Shown: one piece after another, positions 27,205 to 39,029 of the stretch
Layout of the letters: each line of letters starts with the position of its first letter
How positions within the stretch are numbered: position 1 is the first letter of the stretch
Assembly: GCA_016865015.1 (NCBI GenBank)
Contig: CP018226.1
Span: 372,001-436,000, forward strand
DNA length: 64,000 bases
Direction: 5' to 3'
From: Rhizobiales bacterium IMCC20636
GTDB taxonomy: Bacteria; Pseudomonadota; Alphaproteobacteria; Rhizobiales; GCA-2746425
Position numbers and translations under genes: made by a program
The notes under the pieces: generated by a model
What the model was told of the DNA's origin: nothing
The model's input: only the letters and a program-made list of their open reading frames with translations
Database searches by the model: none

Positions 27205-27795
27205 GTGGCTGAGACTGTTTCTCAAGAAAATTCTGGTGCGCAAGCGAGCCCTGTTTCGTCAGGGGTTGCGACACGTTATGCGACCGCGCTTTTTGATCTT
27301 GGTGTGGAGGAGAAATCCCTCGACAAGATTGAAGCGGAACTGAGCGAGTTTACCAAAATTCTGTCGGAAAGCTCCGATCTGCAGCGGCTTGTCAAAAGCC
27401 CTGTGTTTTCGGCTGACGAACAATTGGGTGCTCTGAGCAAGATTTTCGACAAGGCGGGATTTACCGGCTCTGGCGCAAATCTGATCAAGGTCGCTGCCAA
27501 GAACCGCCGATTGTTTGCGGTGCCGGGCATGATTTCCGCATTCCACAGACTGGCTGCTGCCCATCGTGGCGAAGTTTCGGCAGATGTCGTTTCTGCTCAG
27601 AAACTGGACAAGACTCAACTTGACGATCTGAAAAAGGCGCTCAAAGAAAGCCTTGGAAAGGACGTCACACTTAATGTGCGTGTAGACCCGTCGATTTTGG
27701 GAGGGCTGACTGTAAAGGTTGGTTCCAAAATGATCGATACGTCTTTGCGCACCAAACTCAACTCCCTTAAAATTGCATTGAAAGAGGTTGGCTGA
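27205..27795 (+). CDS. atpH: F1Fo ATP synthase delta subunit
   Basis: A 196-residue peripheral-stalk subunit (OSCP-like) that joins F1 alpha to the Fo b stalk. The N-terminal helical domain is marked by [22 protein letters not shown]. The C-terminal domain has the family [21 protein letters not shown] block. The start is GTG at 27205, with GAGGAG about 12 bases upstream. First gene of atpHAGDC; it overlaps atpA by one base (TGATG). The promoter must lie within 27008-27204, which also contains a small CCCG...CGGG hairpin at about 27150. Confidence 0.95.
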   Translation: MAETVSQENSGAQASPVSSGVATRYATALFDLGVEEKSLDKIEAELSEFTKILSESSDLQRLVKSPVFSADEQLGALSKIFDKAGFTGSGANLIKVAAKNRRLFAVPGMISAFHRLAAAHRGEVSADVVSAQKLDKTQLDDLKKALKESLGKDVTLNVRVDPSILGGLTVKVGSKMIDTSLRTKLNSLKIALKEVG

Positions 27796-29324
27796 TGGAC
27801 ATTCGGGCCGCGGAGATTTCCGCAATCCTCAAGGAGCAGATCAAGAATTTCGGCGCTGAAGCCGAAGTTTCTGAAGTCGGCCAGGTTCTGTCTGTGGGTG
27901 ATGGTATTGCCCGCGTATACGGTTTGGACAATGTCCAGGCCGGTGAAATGGTGGAATTCCCCGGTAACATCCGTGGCATGGCGCTGAACCTTGAAACTGA
28001 CAATGTCGGGGTCGTGATTTTCGGATCTGACCGTGACATCAAAGAAGGCGATACGGTCAAACGTACCGGCACAATCGTGGATGTGCCTGTGGGCAAGGGT
28101 CTGCTGGGACGTGTTGTTGATCCGCTAGGCAACCCGCTGGATGGCAAAGGTCCGATCGAAAGTGACGAACGCCGTCTGGTTGACGTCAAGGCGCCGGGCA
28201 TTATTCCGCGTAAATCGGTTCATGAGCCGATGTCGACCGGCCTGAAATCCATTGATGCGATGATCCCGGTTGGCCGTGGTCAGCGTGAATTGGTGATTGG
28301 TGACCGTCAGACCGGCAAGACAGCTATTCTGCTGGATACGATCCTGAACCAGAAATCACTGCATGAAAGCGGTGACGAGAATGAAAAGCTGTATTGTGTT
28401 TATGTAGCCATTGGCCAAAAACGCTCCACAGTTGCTCAGTTCGTGAAAGTGCTGGAAGAGCGCGGCGCGCTTGAATATTCCATTATTGTTGCGGCCACCG
28501 CATCCGATCCTGCACCACTGCAGTTTCTGGCACCGTTCTCCGGTTGTGCGATGGGCGAATATTTCCGTGACAACGGCATGCACGCACTGATCTGTTACGA
28601 TGATCTGTCAAAACAGGCTGTGGCCTATCGTCAGATGTCCCTGTTGCTGCGTCGTCCACCAGGCCGTGAAGCTTATCCTGGTGATGTGTTCTATCTTCAC
28701 TCTCGCCTTCTTGAGCGTGCAGCGAAGCTGAACGAAGACAATGGCTCCGGTTCCCTGACTGCATTGCCAGTTATTGAAACCCAGGCGAATGACGTGTCGG
28801 CCTATATTCCGACCAATGTGATTTCGATCACTGATGGTCAGATTTTCCTTGAAACCGATCTGTTCTTCCAGGGTATTCGCCCGGCTGTGAATGTGGGTCT
28901 GTCCGTTTCCCGTGTGGGTTCGGCCGCTCAGATCAAGGCGATGAAACAGGTTGCCGGTACGATCAAGGGTGAATTGGCCCAGTATCGAGAAATGGCGGCG
29001 TTTGCGCAGTTCGGTTCCGATTTGGATGCCTCTACCCAGCAGCTTCTGAACCGCGGTGCGCGTTTGGTGGAATTGCTGAAACAGCCGCAATTCTCTCCGT
29101 TGAAAACCGAAGAGCAGGTTGCCGTTATCTTTGCTGGCGTGAATGGCTATCTTGACAAGATCAAGGTGAGCGAAGTGCGTCCTTTTGAAGATGGCCTTCT
29201 GTCACTTCTGCGCAATGAAAATGCAGAATTGCTGAATGCAATCCGGACGGAAAAAGCCCTGACGGATGACATCAAGACAAAGCTGACATCAATCATCGAT
29301 GCTTACGCGAAGAATTTCGCGTAA
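27795..29324 (+). CDS. atpA: F1Fo ATP synthase alpha subunit
   Basis: A 509-residue regulatory nucleotide-binding subunit of F1. It has the beta-barrel N-terminus ([21 protein letters not shown]), the P-loop GDRQTGKTA at about 169-177, and the signature [22 protein letters not shown]. The C-terminal helical bundle follows. Length and motifs are those of a fully functional subunit. A one-base overlap with atpH couples translation. It is followed by a 106-bp spacer with a hairpin before atpG. Confidence 0.97.
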   Translation: MDIRAAEISAILKEQIKNFGAEAEVSEVGQVLSVGDGIARVYGLDNVQAGEMVEFPGNIRGMALNLETDNVGVVIFGSDRDIKEGDTVKRTGTIVDVPVGKGLLGRVVDPLGNPLDGKGPIESDERRLVDVKAPGIIPRKSVHEPMSTGLKSIDAMIPVGRGQRELVIGDRQTGKTAILLDTILNQKSLHESGDENEKLYCVYVAIGQKRSTVAQFVKVLEERGALEYSIIVAATASDPAPLQFLAPFSGCAMGEYFRDNGMHALICYDDLSKQAVAYRQMSLLLRRPPGREAYPGDVFYLHSRLLERAAKLNEDNGSGSLTALPVIETQANDVSAYIPTNVISITDGQIFLETDLFFQGIRPAVNVGLSVSRVGSAAQIKAMKQVAGTIKGELAQYREMAAFAQFGSDLDASTQQLLNRGARLVELLKQPQFSPLKTEEQVAVIFAGVNGYLDKIKVSEVRPFEDGLLSLLRNENAELLNAIRTEKALTDDIKTKLTSIIDAYAKNFA

Positions 29325-29351
29325 GTCTGGTTGCTGGACGGGGCCGTTTTG

Positions 29352-29394
29352 GTCACTCGCGTTTTTCAGAGTTGCTGCAAGACATACGAGTGAC
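29352..29394 (+). other. Intercistronic stem-loop between atpA and atpG
   Basis: GTCACTCG (29352-29359) pairs with CGAGTGAC (29387-29394), separated by 27 bases. A flanking GCCG/CGGC pair can extend the stem with a small internal loop. It sits within the longest gap of the atp operon. No T tract follows, so it is more likely an mRNA processing or stability element than a terminator. Confidence 0.45.
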
Positions 29395-29430
29395 GGCGGC
29401 GTCGGCTCATTCAGGAAGAAGTAGACAAAC

Positions 29431-31763
<2,333 letters not shown>

Positions 31764-31799
31764 TCGGCAGGCAGTCACAATATTGAAAGAGACAGTCTA

Positions 31800-32201
31800 A
31801 TGGCCGAGTCCTTTTCGTTTGAACTGGTATCACCTGAGCGTCTGGTGCTGTCGGAAGACGTGATTGAAGTTGTGATTCCAGCATCTGATGGTCAAATGAC
31901 CATCATGAAAGATCACGCTCCGACGATGACAACTGTCAAGCCAGGACTGGTTCTGGTCAAACGTGCCGAAGGTCCTGACGAGACAATTTTTGTTGATGGT
32001 GGCTTTGCTGACATCAATGACAATGGTCTGAGCCTGCTGGCAGAAGTTGCCATGCTGACAAGCGAGCTTGACAGTGAAACGCTGGCAGCGCGTCTGAAGA
32101 GTGCTCAGGACGACGTTGATGCGGCTGTTGGCGATGCCAAGGATGTTGCCGACTTGCGTCTGTCCAATCTTGAGCATGTGAAACAGTCACTGTCGCTCTG
32201 A
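31800..32201 (+). CDS. atpC: F1Fo ATP synthase epsilon subunit
   Basis: A 133-residue F1 subunit that couples rotation and can inhibit ATP hydrolysis. The N-terminal beta-sandwich begins FSFELVSPERLVLSEDV and includes DGQMTIMKDHAP; the C-terminal helical hairpin is rich in Ala and Asp. Last gene of the operon, followed 19 bases later by a strong intrinsic terminator. Fo genes are not in this window, as is usual in alphaproteobacteria. Confidence 0.95.
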   Translation: MAESFSFELVSPERLVLSEDVIEVVIPASDGQMTIMKDHAPTMTTVKPGLVLVKRAEGPDETIFVDGGFADINDNGLSLLAEVAMLTSELDSETLAARLKSAQDDVDAAVGDAKDVADLRLSNLEHVKQSLSL

Positions 32202-32220
32202 AACAGCAAAACAGTTTATG

Positions 32221-32250
32221 AAAAGCCCGGCCATCGCGCCGGGCTTTTTA
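32221..32250 (+). terminator. Intrinsic terminator of the atp operon
   Basis: AAAAGCCCGGC-CATCGC-GCCGGGCTTTT, an 11-bp stem and 6-base loop, ending in TTTTTATTG. This is a textbook rho-independent terminator 19 bases after atpC. The A run on the other side may also let it stop transcripts of the convergent rppH gene. Confidence 0.92.
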
Positions 32251-32267
32251 TTGTTCAAAAAACGATT

Positions 32268-32804
32268 CTAACCGTCCAGCTTCAAATGGTCGGCGATGTC
32301 ACTGAAGGCGTCCACGACCTGCAGGTATACATCTCGTTTGAACGGGACGATCAGGTCAGGGGTTTCCTGAAGGTCCACCCAGCGCCAGTCTGAAAACTCA
32401 GATTCAAATGCGCCACCACCCGGGGTCAGAACGTCAATTTCGGTGTCCTCGCCGGTGAACAGGAACGCAAACCATTTCTGCCGCTGGCCGCGATACTTGC
32501 TGCGCCAGCCCTTCTTGATGATATCGGGGGCTAATTCATAGGTGAACCAGTCGGTGGCTTCAGCGAGCAATTTTATGCTGCTGACACCGGTTTCCTCAAA
32601 CAATTCGCGCTCGGCTGCCGGCAGCGGGTCTTCACCCTCATCAATACCGCCTTGGGGCATTTGCCAGGCGAAATCCAGATCGTCTTCTTCAGGCAGGGTT
32701 TCCGGCATGCCGGCTCGGCGCCCAATCCAGACTTTGCCGGATTTGTTGAACAGGGCGATGCCCACATTTGCCCGATAGGGGAGCGTGTTTTCCGGCGTGC
32801 TCAT
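32268..32804 (-). CDS. rppH: RNA pyrophosphohydrolase (Nudix)
   Basis: A 178-residue Nudix hydrolase that removes pyrophosphate from 5' RNA ends or dinucleoside polyphosphates. The Nudix box is intact: GGIDEGEDPLPAAERELFEETGV-type, with the G...E...REL.EE.G spacing. The N-terminal YRANVGIALFN and C-terminal WRWVDLQETPDLIVPFKRDVY match NudH/RppH. It is followed by the shared terminator region and preceded by the PPOX flavoprotein gene, 6 bases away, so the two may be co-transcribed. Confidence 0.93.
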   Translation of the reverse strand: MSTPENTLPYRANVGIALFNKSGKVWIGRRAGMPETLPEEDDLDFAWQMPQGGIDEGEDPLPAAERELFEETGVSSIKLLAEATDWFTYELAPDIIKKGWRSKYRGQRQKWFAFLFTGEDTEIDVLTPGGGAFESEFSDWRWVDLQETPDLIVPFKRDVYLQVVDAFSDIADHLKLDG

Positions 32805-32810
32805 GAGTGC

Positions 32811-33419
32811 TTACCACATTGATTCTTGTGCACGGTTTGGCCATTCCTTGTCATAATAGGTTCCATCAAAATCTTCTTTGAGTTCTTGCATGATATCGCC
32901 CGGTGTCGGCAGATCACTTGGCAATCGGAAGCGGTCGGGATTCCATAAATCCGCCCGCATCACAGCTCTGGCGCATTGAAAATAGATGTCACGAATGGAC
33001 AGGATGATAATCGAGCGCGGGGCCTTGCCGTGCGTTGCATGCTGACTGATCAGGCCCGGATCAATGCTGATCACGGCGGTTCCATTGACACGAAGGGTCG
33101 TGTTGCTGCCGGGGATCAGAAACAGGAGAGCGATTTCGGGATTTCTGACGATGTTGCGCAGGGAATCCATTCGATTATTGCCCTTTCGGTCAGGCAGCAG
33201 CAGGGTCTTTGGATCCTGTATGATAACCGCCTGATCTGGGTCTCCGCGCGGTGAACAGTCCAATCCATCCGGGCCACTGGTTGCCATCGCCATGAAGGGA
33301 GATGCCTGGATCAGGTTCTGATAGCTTTTTGTGATGTGGTCTGAGACCTTGATCAACGCGGCTTCTGACGGTTGCCCATACACGGCTTCCAGCGTGTCGA
33401 TGTCGGTAACCAATCTCAT
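32811..33419 (-). CDS. PPOX-type FMN-dependent flavoprotein, pyridoxamine phosphate oxidase family
   Basis: A 202-residue split-barrel flavoprotein. The core SPFMAMATSGPDGLDCSPRGD and DRKGNNRMDSLRNIV segments match the MSMEG_1061-type PPOX family, whose members bind FMN or F420; substrate unknown. The start at 33419 (MRLVTDIDTLEAVYG) has a strong GGAGAG ribosome site 7 bases upstream and is preferred to an ATG at 33476. Operon with rppH downstream and the YibQ-like gene upstream. Confidence 0.82.
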   Translation of the reverse strand: MRLVTDIDTLEAVYGQPSEAALIKVSDHITKSYQNLIQASPFMAMATSGPDGLDCSPRGDPDQAVIIQDPKTLLLPDRKGNNRMDSLRNIVRNPEIALLFLIPGSNTTLRVNGTAVISIDPGLISQHATHGKAPRSIIILSIRDIYFQCARAVMRADLWNPDRFRLPSDLPTPGDIMQELKEDFDGTYYDKEWPNRAQESMW

Positions 33420-33494
33420 ATCAGTGCTCTCCGCTGTGTTGGCGATAGCAGTAACCTTTGACAGGAAGTCACGCAATCCCTGCGGTGGATGGCT

Positions 33495-34769
33495 TTACAG
33501 CTCGGGCAGGGACAAATTGACTGCGGAGCTCAGCGGGATGAGGGTGACACCACGTTGTTCCAGCATTTGCGACCATTCGGAGAGGATCTCAACTGTGGCT
33601 GGTCGCAATTGGGTGTATCCCACAGCCATGCCCTTGCTGTTGGATAATTCCTCGAGCCGGATGAGATTCTGCTCCATGGAAGCTCGTGTCGAATTGCCAT
33701 CCAGAACGACATCCACTTTCAGGAACGGCAAATGCCCCAACTGATCTGAGGAGACACGGGGAATAATCTGGCTGGCGACGCTGCGGACTGAATTGGACGG
33801 GTCAATGAAGGCAAGTCCCATCAGGTTGAGGTCCGATGCAAGTCGGGTCAGAGCGCCTTCATTAGAAGTGAACCGCGATCCCATGGATGGTATCACGCCG
33901 ATATAGTTTGATGTGCGAGACAGAATCCACTCCAGTCTGGTCCGGTTCTCAGCTGCTGTTGCATCGACAAGAAGTGTGTGTGGTCCTGGGTCATTCTGAG
34001 GATAATTGAAGGGCTCCATCGGAACTTCCATCAATAATTCAAAGCCGTTTTCGCGAGACAGTTTCTTCCATTTCTCCAGACTTTCCCCGTAGCTTGCAAA
34101 GGCAAGTGCCACTGTTGGCGGGAGTTCAACCACAGCTTTTTCTGTTGCAGTCTGGGACAGACCGACGCCGCCAACAACAAGAGCGATCTTGGGGCCATCG
34201 GGAATAAATTGCTGCGGTCTTGAATAGGCTGCGAATGGGGTCCGGCCATTGCTGGCTCGTTTTGGAATCAGCCCGTATTCGCCGCGTGTTACCATGTTGT
34301 CCAAAGGGAAAACCGAAAGACGCTGCGCATCGGAATGGGTTAATTCTGAAGGTTGCCGGGCGTTATCGGTTTCTGTCTCAGCAGAAGTGAAGGCGAATTC
34401 CTGCGAAATGGCAGGCGTATCTGTCGGCTCGCTGAATTCCGTCGTGGCTGCAGCCCGCTTGCTCGTTGCCGGAGTGCTTTGTGGTTGCGGGTCAACGCTG
34501 AAGGCTTCGGGGTCCGGCGTCATGCTTGGGCGAACATTTGCCACACCAACTGGCCCAAGAACCAGCCTGGAGGAATCGGTCTGAATCTCGACGCTGATCT
34601 GTGGGCGACCACCGCCAGGATCGTTGATGACCGCAATCCAGACGAGCACAATCAGAATCAGAACAAGACTGATTGTCGACAGGCAGATAATCGCGGGCAG
34701 CGCAGCAGCTGTTTGGCTTTGCTCGGGAGCCTGCTTCGCTTCAGCAATGGGAACAGAAAAACTGGTCAC
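33495..34769 (-). CDS. Divergent polysaccharide deacetylase family protein (YibQ/DUF610)
   Basis: A 424-residue protein with an N-terminal membrane helix (about 25-48), a long low-complexity periplasmic linker (to about 180), and a C-terminal deacetylase-like fold. The first motif, normally I(I/V)DDLG with metal-binding Asp residues, reads LVVGGVGLSQ. Later blocks are MEVPMEPFNYPQNDPGPHTLL, NYIGVIPSMGSRFTSN and LAFIDPSNS. Loss of the Asp pair makes metal-dependent hydrolysis doubtful. Its place after ctpA and envC suggests a cell-wall role, which is inference. Confidence 0.85.
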   Translation of the reverse strand: MTSFSVPIAEAKQAPEQSQTAAALPAIICLSTISLVLILIVLVWIAVINDPGGGRPQISVEIQTDSSRLVLGPVGVANVRPSMTPDPEAFSVDPQPQSTPATSKRAAATTEFSEPTDTPAISQEFAFTSAETETDNARQPSELTHSDAQRLSVFPLDNMVTRGEYGLIPKRASNGRTPFAAYSRPQQFIPDGPKIALVVGGVGLSQTATEKAVVELPPTVALAFASYGESLEKWKKLSRENGFELLMEVPMEPFNYPQNDPGPHTLLVDATAAENRTRLEWILSRTSNYIGVIPSMGSRFTSNEGALTRLASDLNLMGLAFIDPSNSVRSVASQIIPRVSSDQLGHLPFLKVDVVLDGNSTRASMEQNLIRLEELSNSKGMAVGYTQLRPATVEILSEWSQMLEQRGVTLIPLSSAVNLSLPEL

Positions 34770-34856
34770 GTGTTACGGCTCTCCACCTGCTACCTCTCTT
34801 AGTGCAAGGTCAGACTAGCAGCGACATGGTGAAGAATTGGTTTCCAATCAAACAAA

Positions 34857-34885
34857 CAGGCCCGCCAAAGGGGTTGGCAGGCCTG
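34857..34885 (-). terminator. Terminator downstream of ctpA
   Basis: CAGGCC-C-GCCAA / TTGGC-A-GGCCTG, an 11-bp stem with one mismatch and a 5-base loop. On the minus strand it is followed by GTTTGTTTGATT. It sits 36 bases after the ctpA stop and before the start of the YibQ-like gene, so it probably ends or attenuates the envC-ctpA transcript. Confidence 0.6.
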
Positions 34886-34920
34886 GAATTGTCTATCTAC
34901 TTTCTGCCGATGGCAGGATT

Positions 34921-36255
34921 TCAGTTCGGGATGCCCTGTGATGGGTCAGGTGGAAAGTTTGCGTGGACCTGAATACCGTTGAGAAGGTCATAGGCAAAGT
35001 TCAACTGCTGATCATCTTTCGGATCGGGTGGCACATAAGCGGAAGAACCGGCTTTTTCGTCTTCCTCATCACCGTTGGACAAATGACCTCTAAGGGAAGC
35101 CTCACCACGTGGCTTGTCCAACCCTTTCAGTTCCTCTGGCAGTTCCTGAATGACCCGAATGTCAGGCACAATACCCTTGGCCTGAATGGAGCGGCCCGCC
35201 GGCGTGTAATAGCGAGCAGTGGTCAGGCGAATGGCGCCTTCGGTGCCAAGCGGGATGATGGTCTGTACTGATCCCTTGCCGAAGGAACGGGTGCCCAAAA
35301 TCGTGGCCCGGCGATGATCCTGCAGCGCACCGGCAACGATTTCCGAGGCTGATGCGGCACCGCCATTGACCAGAACGATGACCGGTTTGCCATCGACCAA
35401 ATCCCCATCACGTGCCGAGAAACGCTGGCTGTCGCCATTGTGGCGGCCCCTTGTCGAGACGATTTCACCACGTTCCAGAAATGCATCTGACACTGCGATT
35501 GCCTGATCCAGCAATCCACCGGGATTGTTGCGCAAATCCAGCACGTAGCCTTTCAGCTCGTCTTCTGGTTGCGTTTCCTTGATCTCAGCAATTGCATCTT
35601 TCAGGCCGTCAAAGGTCTGATCGGTGAATTGGGTCAACCGGATGTAACCAATACCGTCTTCGACGCGGAAACGCACAGAGCGGATCTTGATGATGTCGCG
35701 AATAATGGTGATATCGAAAGGTGCACCATCACCACGACGAACGGTGACAGTCAGCGGCTCTTTCACGGCGCCGCGCATTTTTTCCACAGCCTCATTGAGG
35801 GTCAAACCCTGAACCTGCTCGCCGTCGAGGTGGGTGATCAGATCACCAGGCAATACACCGGCCTTTGCAGCCGGTGTTTCATCGATCGGGGTTACGACCT
35901 TGACAAGACCATCTTCCATGGTGACTTCGATGCCGAGGCCACCAAATTCGCCGCGAGTCTGTACCCGCATGTCCTGATAGTCCTTGGCGTTCATGAAGCT
36001 GGAATGCGGATCAAGCGATGTGAGCATGCCATTGATGGCAGATTCAATCAGGTCGCTATCGCCGGGTTCCTCAACATAATCATTGCGAATCCGCTCGAAC
36101 ACATCACCAAACAGATTGAGCTGACGGTAGGTATCGCGACTGGCGGCTTCCGCTGATGCGCCGACAAGCGGCAATTGGGTCAAGCCAACCATGCCTGCAG
36201 CGCCAATCATGACGCCTGCAACCAGGGTGACAACGGATTTATTTATCATCTTCAT
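34921..36255 (-). CDS. ctpA: C-terminal processing protease (S41 family)
   Basis: A 444-residue periplasmic serine protease. It has an N-terminal signal/anchor (about 8-36), a helical region, a PDZ domain (about 100-180, with LVKVVTPIDETPAAKAGVLPGD), and the S41 catalytic core. The catalytic Ser is in NGGAASASEIVAGAL (about 303) and the general-base Lys in GTRSFGKGSVQT (about 328). Such proteases trim cell-wall enzymes and lipoproteins. It lies 40 bases after envC, a conserved alphaproteobacterial pair in which the EnvC-like adaptor may bring the protease to septal substrates. Confidence 0.94.
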   Translation of the reverse strand: MKMINKSVVTLVAGVMIGAAGMVGLTQLPLVGASAEAASRDTYRQLNLFGDVFERIRNDYVEEPGDSDLIESAINGMLTSLDPHSSFMNAKDYQDMRVQTRGEFGGLGIEVTMEDGLVKVVTPIDETPAAKAGVLPGDLITHLDGEQVQGLTLNEAVEKMRGAVKEPLTVTVRRGDGAPFDITIIRDIIKIRSVRFRVEDGIGYIRLTQFTDQTFDGLKDAIAEIKETQPEDELKGYVLDLRNNPGGLLDQAIAVSDAFLERGEIVSTRGRHNGDSQRFSARDGDLVDGKPVIVLVNGGAASASEIVAGALQDHRRATILGTRSFGKGSVQTIIPLGTEGAIRLTTARYYTPAGRSIQAKGIVPDIRVIQELPEELKGLDKPRGEASLRGHLSNGDEEDEKAGSSAYVPPDPKDDQQLNFAYDLLNGIQVHANFPPDPSQGIPN

Positions 36256-36295
36256 GCCCTTCGAATATGTTTGCCGGGTAGTCTACCGCAAAAAC

Positions 36296-37681
36296 TCATT
36301 CATCTAAATCATTTTCGGCGGCCAAATTCACGACCCACCACGAGGACGGGTCGATTGATACACCGTCTTTTCTAAACTCAACATATAGCGCCGCCGGTGT
36401 ATCTGTCACGTTACTATCCGTTAGGGATTGCCCGCCGGCATCATTTGTAGCTGCAGCGTTTGTCGGAACCAGACTGGCAAGCTTCCGTGACCCCATTGTG
36501 GCAATGGGTTCTCCGGAGAGAACAAATTGCCCCAATTCGACATTAATTGTCTCCATGCCTGCCAGGACAAGATGATAGTCATCGCCCGCGTTCAGGATGA
36601 GCAATTGGCCATAGGTGCGAAACGGGCCTGCATAAACAACCCAGCCATCCGCGGGGGCAATCACGGTGCTTCCGGAACGGGCTGCAATGGTGATGCCCTT
36701 GCTGTTGTCGCCGGCTTCATCGGGTGAGCCAAAACCTGACAGCAGGGCCCCACTGACGGGGAGGGGCAGCAAACCTTTGGTGTCTTCAAAAGGAATGGCC
36801 GGCGCAATGCGGCCCTGATCACCCAGTGCCTGGAGTTTGGATGTGGTTGTGCGCGCTGCGGCTCTTTCCGCAGCTTCGCGCCGCGCGGCTTCAGCGGCCT
36901 TGATCGATTTTTGCTGTGCCGACTGCACGGCGGCAATCTGCTCTTCCATGGAGCCGATCAATTCTTTCAACCCGACAGCTTTCTTGCCCAGTTCCGATGC
37001 CTTTTGCTGCTGAATCGCCAATTCGGATGTTGATTCGCTGACTTCTTCGCGTTTTTTCTCCAGAAGCAGCGCCAGACGGGTCTGTTCTTCGCTGAGGGCC
37101 TGATAGTCAGATCTGAGCTGGGTTGTCGCCTCTTCAATTTCCGTGCGAACAGCGACGAGCTCTGCCAGATCAGTGGCCAGCTTATCCGCCTGGCCGCGGA
37201 CATCCGGCAGAACGGCTCCGATCAGCATGGCACTTCGGATCGCGCTCATCACATCTTCCGGCCGAACCAGCAGAGCTGGTGGCGGCGAACGGCCCATACG
37301 CTGCAATGTGGCCAGAATTTCGCCGAGTAGAGCACGCCGCTTCAGCAGAGAGAGCCGAATCACTTCTTCGGTTTCCAATGATGCATCCAGCCGGACTTCC
37401 GAGTTGGAAATACGGTCTTCCAGCACTCGCGAGCGTTGGGCAGCTTCAATGAGTTCCGTGTTCAGTGTGACACGGGTCTGCTCCAGTGCCCGCACATCAG
37501 AGGCAAGCTCGGCTTCCCGTTCCGCTGTGACCTTGATGGTTTGCTGCAGATTGGCCAGATCCTTGGCGCGTTGTTCCATTTCCAGCCGCAGTTTCGCTTC
37601 GCGCGGCGTTTCCGCAGCAGCCAGGCCCGCGCACATGCACAGGGCGATCACAACACAGCAACGGGACATGAAAGCATTCAT
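36296..37681 (-). CDS. Murein hydrolase activator EnvC-like protein (M23 domain)
   Basis: A 461-residue periplasmic protein. A signal peptide (1-23, ending AAAE) precedes a long coiled coil (about 24-270) rich in Glu, Lys and Gln, then a LytM/M23 domain (about 300-455). The M23 zinc ligands are missing: the place of H-x-x-x-D reads SKGITIAARSGS, and the later HxH is absent. This is typical of EnvC/NlpD activators, which switch on amidases rather than cut peptidoglycan. Co-oriented with ctpA and 40 bases upstream of it. Confidence 0.88.
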   Translation of the reverse strand: MNAFMSRCCVVIALCMCAGLAAAETPREAKLRLEMEQRAKDLANLQQTIKVTAEREAELASDVRALEQTRVTLNTELIEAAQRSRVLEDRISNSEVRLDASLETEEVIRLSLLKRRALLGEILATLQRMGRSPPPALLVRPEDVMSAIRSAMLIGAVLPDVRGQADKLATDLAELVAVRTEIEEATTQLRSDYQALSEEQTRLALLLEKKREEVSESTSELAIQQQKASELGKKAVGLKELIGSMEEQIAAVQSAQQKSIKAAEAARREAAERAAARTTTSKLQALGDQGRIAPAIPFEDTKGLLPLPVSGALLSGFGSPDEAGDNSKGITIAARSGSTVIAPADGWVVYAGPFRTYGQLLILNAGDDYHLVLAGMETINVELGQFVLSGEPIATMGSRKLASLVPTNAAATNDAGGQSLTDSNVTDTPAALYVEFRKDGVSIDPSSWWVVNLAAENDLDE

Positions 37682-37875
37682 GAGGTTTGTTTAGCGCAAT
37701 CTTGGCCCGGTAAAAAGCAGCAATGATACATGTGAAGCGCCATTCTTGCCTGTCATACCCGGTTTTGTATTGTTGATGAACCTTGCAAACACGCTATTGG
37801 TTTTCATCGGCAATTCAAACCATAGTATCGCCAGTGCATATGCGCTGAGATGAACCGGCAGAAGGATTGGATCGA

Positions 37876-38463
37876 ATGACAAAATCAGAGCAAAGCTGGT
37901 CGGACATGACATGGCTCAATGAGCCGGAAGACTGGTCGATCGATTCCGCCGGCGTTCTGCATGCGACATCGGGTGACAAAACCGATTTCTGGCAGCGGAC
38001 ACATTACGGTTTTGAACGGGATGATGGACACGCGCTGCTGCAGAAACGGTCTGACGATTTCAGTGCGGTTCTGACGTTTGAGGGCGATTATGAAACCCTG
38101 TATGACCAGGCCGGACTGATGGCACGGTCCGGGCCCACCGCATGGGTGAAATTTGGTGTTGAGCTGACCGATGGGGTCACCCATCTCAGTGTTGTCGTGA
38201 CAGACGGGTTTTCAGACGGGTCGGCGCAACCCGTCAGGCTGGACGGGCCGGTGACGCTGCGCATGACCCGGTTGGGCAATGTGTTGCTGATGCAGCACCG
38301 GGTCAACGATGCCTGGCAAATGGCCCGCCTTGCCCCACTTCCCGATGCCGCCACAAGGGTCAGCGTTGGTCCCTATCTGTGCTCTCCGCAGCGCTCCGGT
38401 TTCCAGGCCCGCTTTCTTGACTGGTCACTGACTGACCCGCAGGTGAAAGAGCTCCATGAGTGA
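37876..38463 (+). CDS. DUF1349 concanavalin-like protein
   Basis: A 195-residue cytoplasmic protein of the DUF1349 family (lectin-like jelly-roll fold). Blocks TDFWQRTHYGFERDDGHALL, GDYETLYDQAGLMAR and GPYLCSPQRSGFQARF are typical. No catalytic residue is known for the family. The ATG at 37876 has GAAGGA 9 bases upstream, so it is preferred over an in-frame TTG at 37867. It stands alone, divergent from envC and convergent with the DUF1697 gene. Confidence 0.85.
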   Translation: MTKSEQSWSDMTWLNEPEDWSIDSAGVLHATSGDKTDFWQRTHYGFERDDGHALLQKRSDDFSAVLTFEGDYETLYDQAGLMARSGPTAWVKFGVELTDGVTHLSVVVTDGFSDGSAQPVRLDGPVTLRMTRLGNVLLMQHRVNDAWQMARLAPLPDAATRVSVGPYLCSPQRSGFQARFLDWSLTDPQVKELHE

Positions 38464-38516
38464 CGTTTGTTTTGAATGGAGAATCGTGTCTTCGGTTCAA
38501 GTTTCACAAGCTGCTC

Positions 38517-39029
38517 TCAGCCCTGCAAAACCATGTTGACCAGTTTCGCGACTGTGTTGATGTTGCGGGCGGTTCCGGATTGTGCGGCGGGAACCTTTAG
38601 TTTTGAGCGCCCCATGCCTTCGTCGTAATGAATATAAAGCTCGCGATTTCCGAGGCGGATTTCCTCGGATTTCAGACCGGTTGCCTGATCCTGTGCGTCT
38701 TCGGTTGGCTTGTCGTTCAAAAACACCACCATTGTCTGATTGGCAGGCCTATCCGGAAAGGGATTGGAGTCCAGAATACGCTTCAGGTCAGGGCCGGTGC
38801 GTATGAAAACGGGAATGTGTTTGCCCGCATAATCCTGAAGCTGTTGTTCCAGCGCTGCCTTTGCCGAAGGTTCTGTCAGATCGGTTGAAAAGACGACATT
38901 GCCACTTGCGATATAGGTTCGAACATCCCTGAATCCGGCTTTCCTGCACAGATCTACCAGATCTCTCATTGGCAATTTTCCGGTGCCACCCACATTGACG
39001 GCCCGCAGAAGCGCTACCAGCCTGGCCAT
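38517..39029 (-). CDS. DUF1697 family protein
   Basis: A 170-residue small protein with the DUF1697 N-terminus LLRAVNVGGTGKLPM and the block TYIASGNVVFST. C-terminal YDEGMGRSKL is also typical. The function of the family is unknown. It shares its first base with the stop of the transglycosylase gene upstream (TGATG arrangement on the minus strand), so the two are translated together. Confidence 0.88.
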   Translation of the reverse strand: MARLVALLRAVNVGGTGKLPMRDLVDLCRKAGFRDVRTYIASGNVVFSTDLTEPSAKAALEQQLQDYAGKHIPVFIRTGPDLKRILDSNPFPDRPANQTMVVFLNDKPTEDAQDQATGLKSEEIRLGNRELYIHYDEGMGRSKLKVPAAQSGTARNINTVAKLVNMVLQG

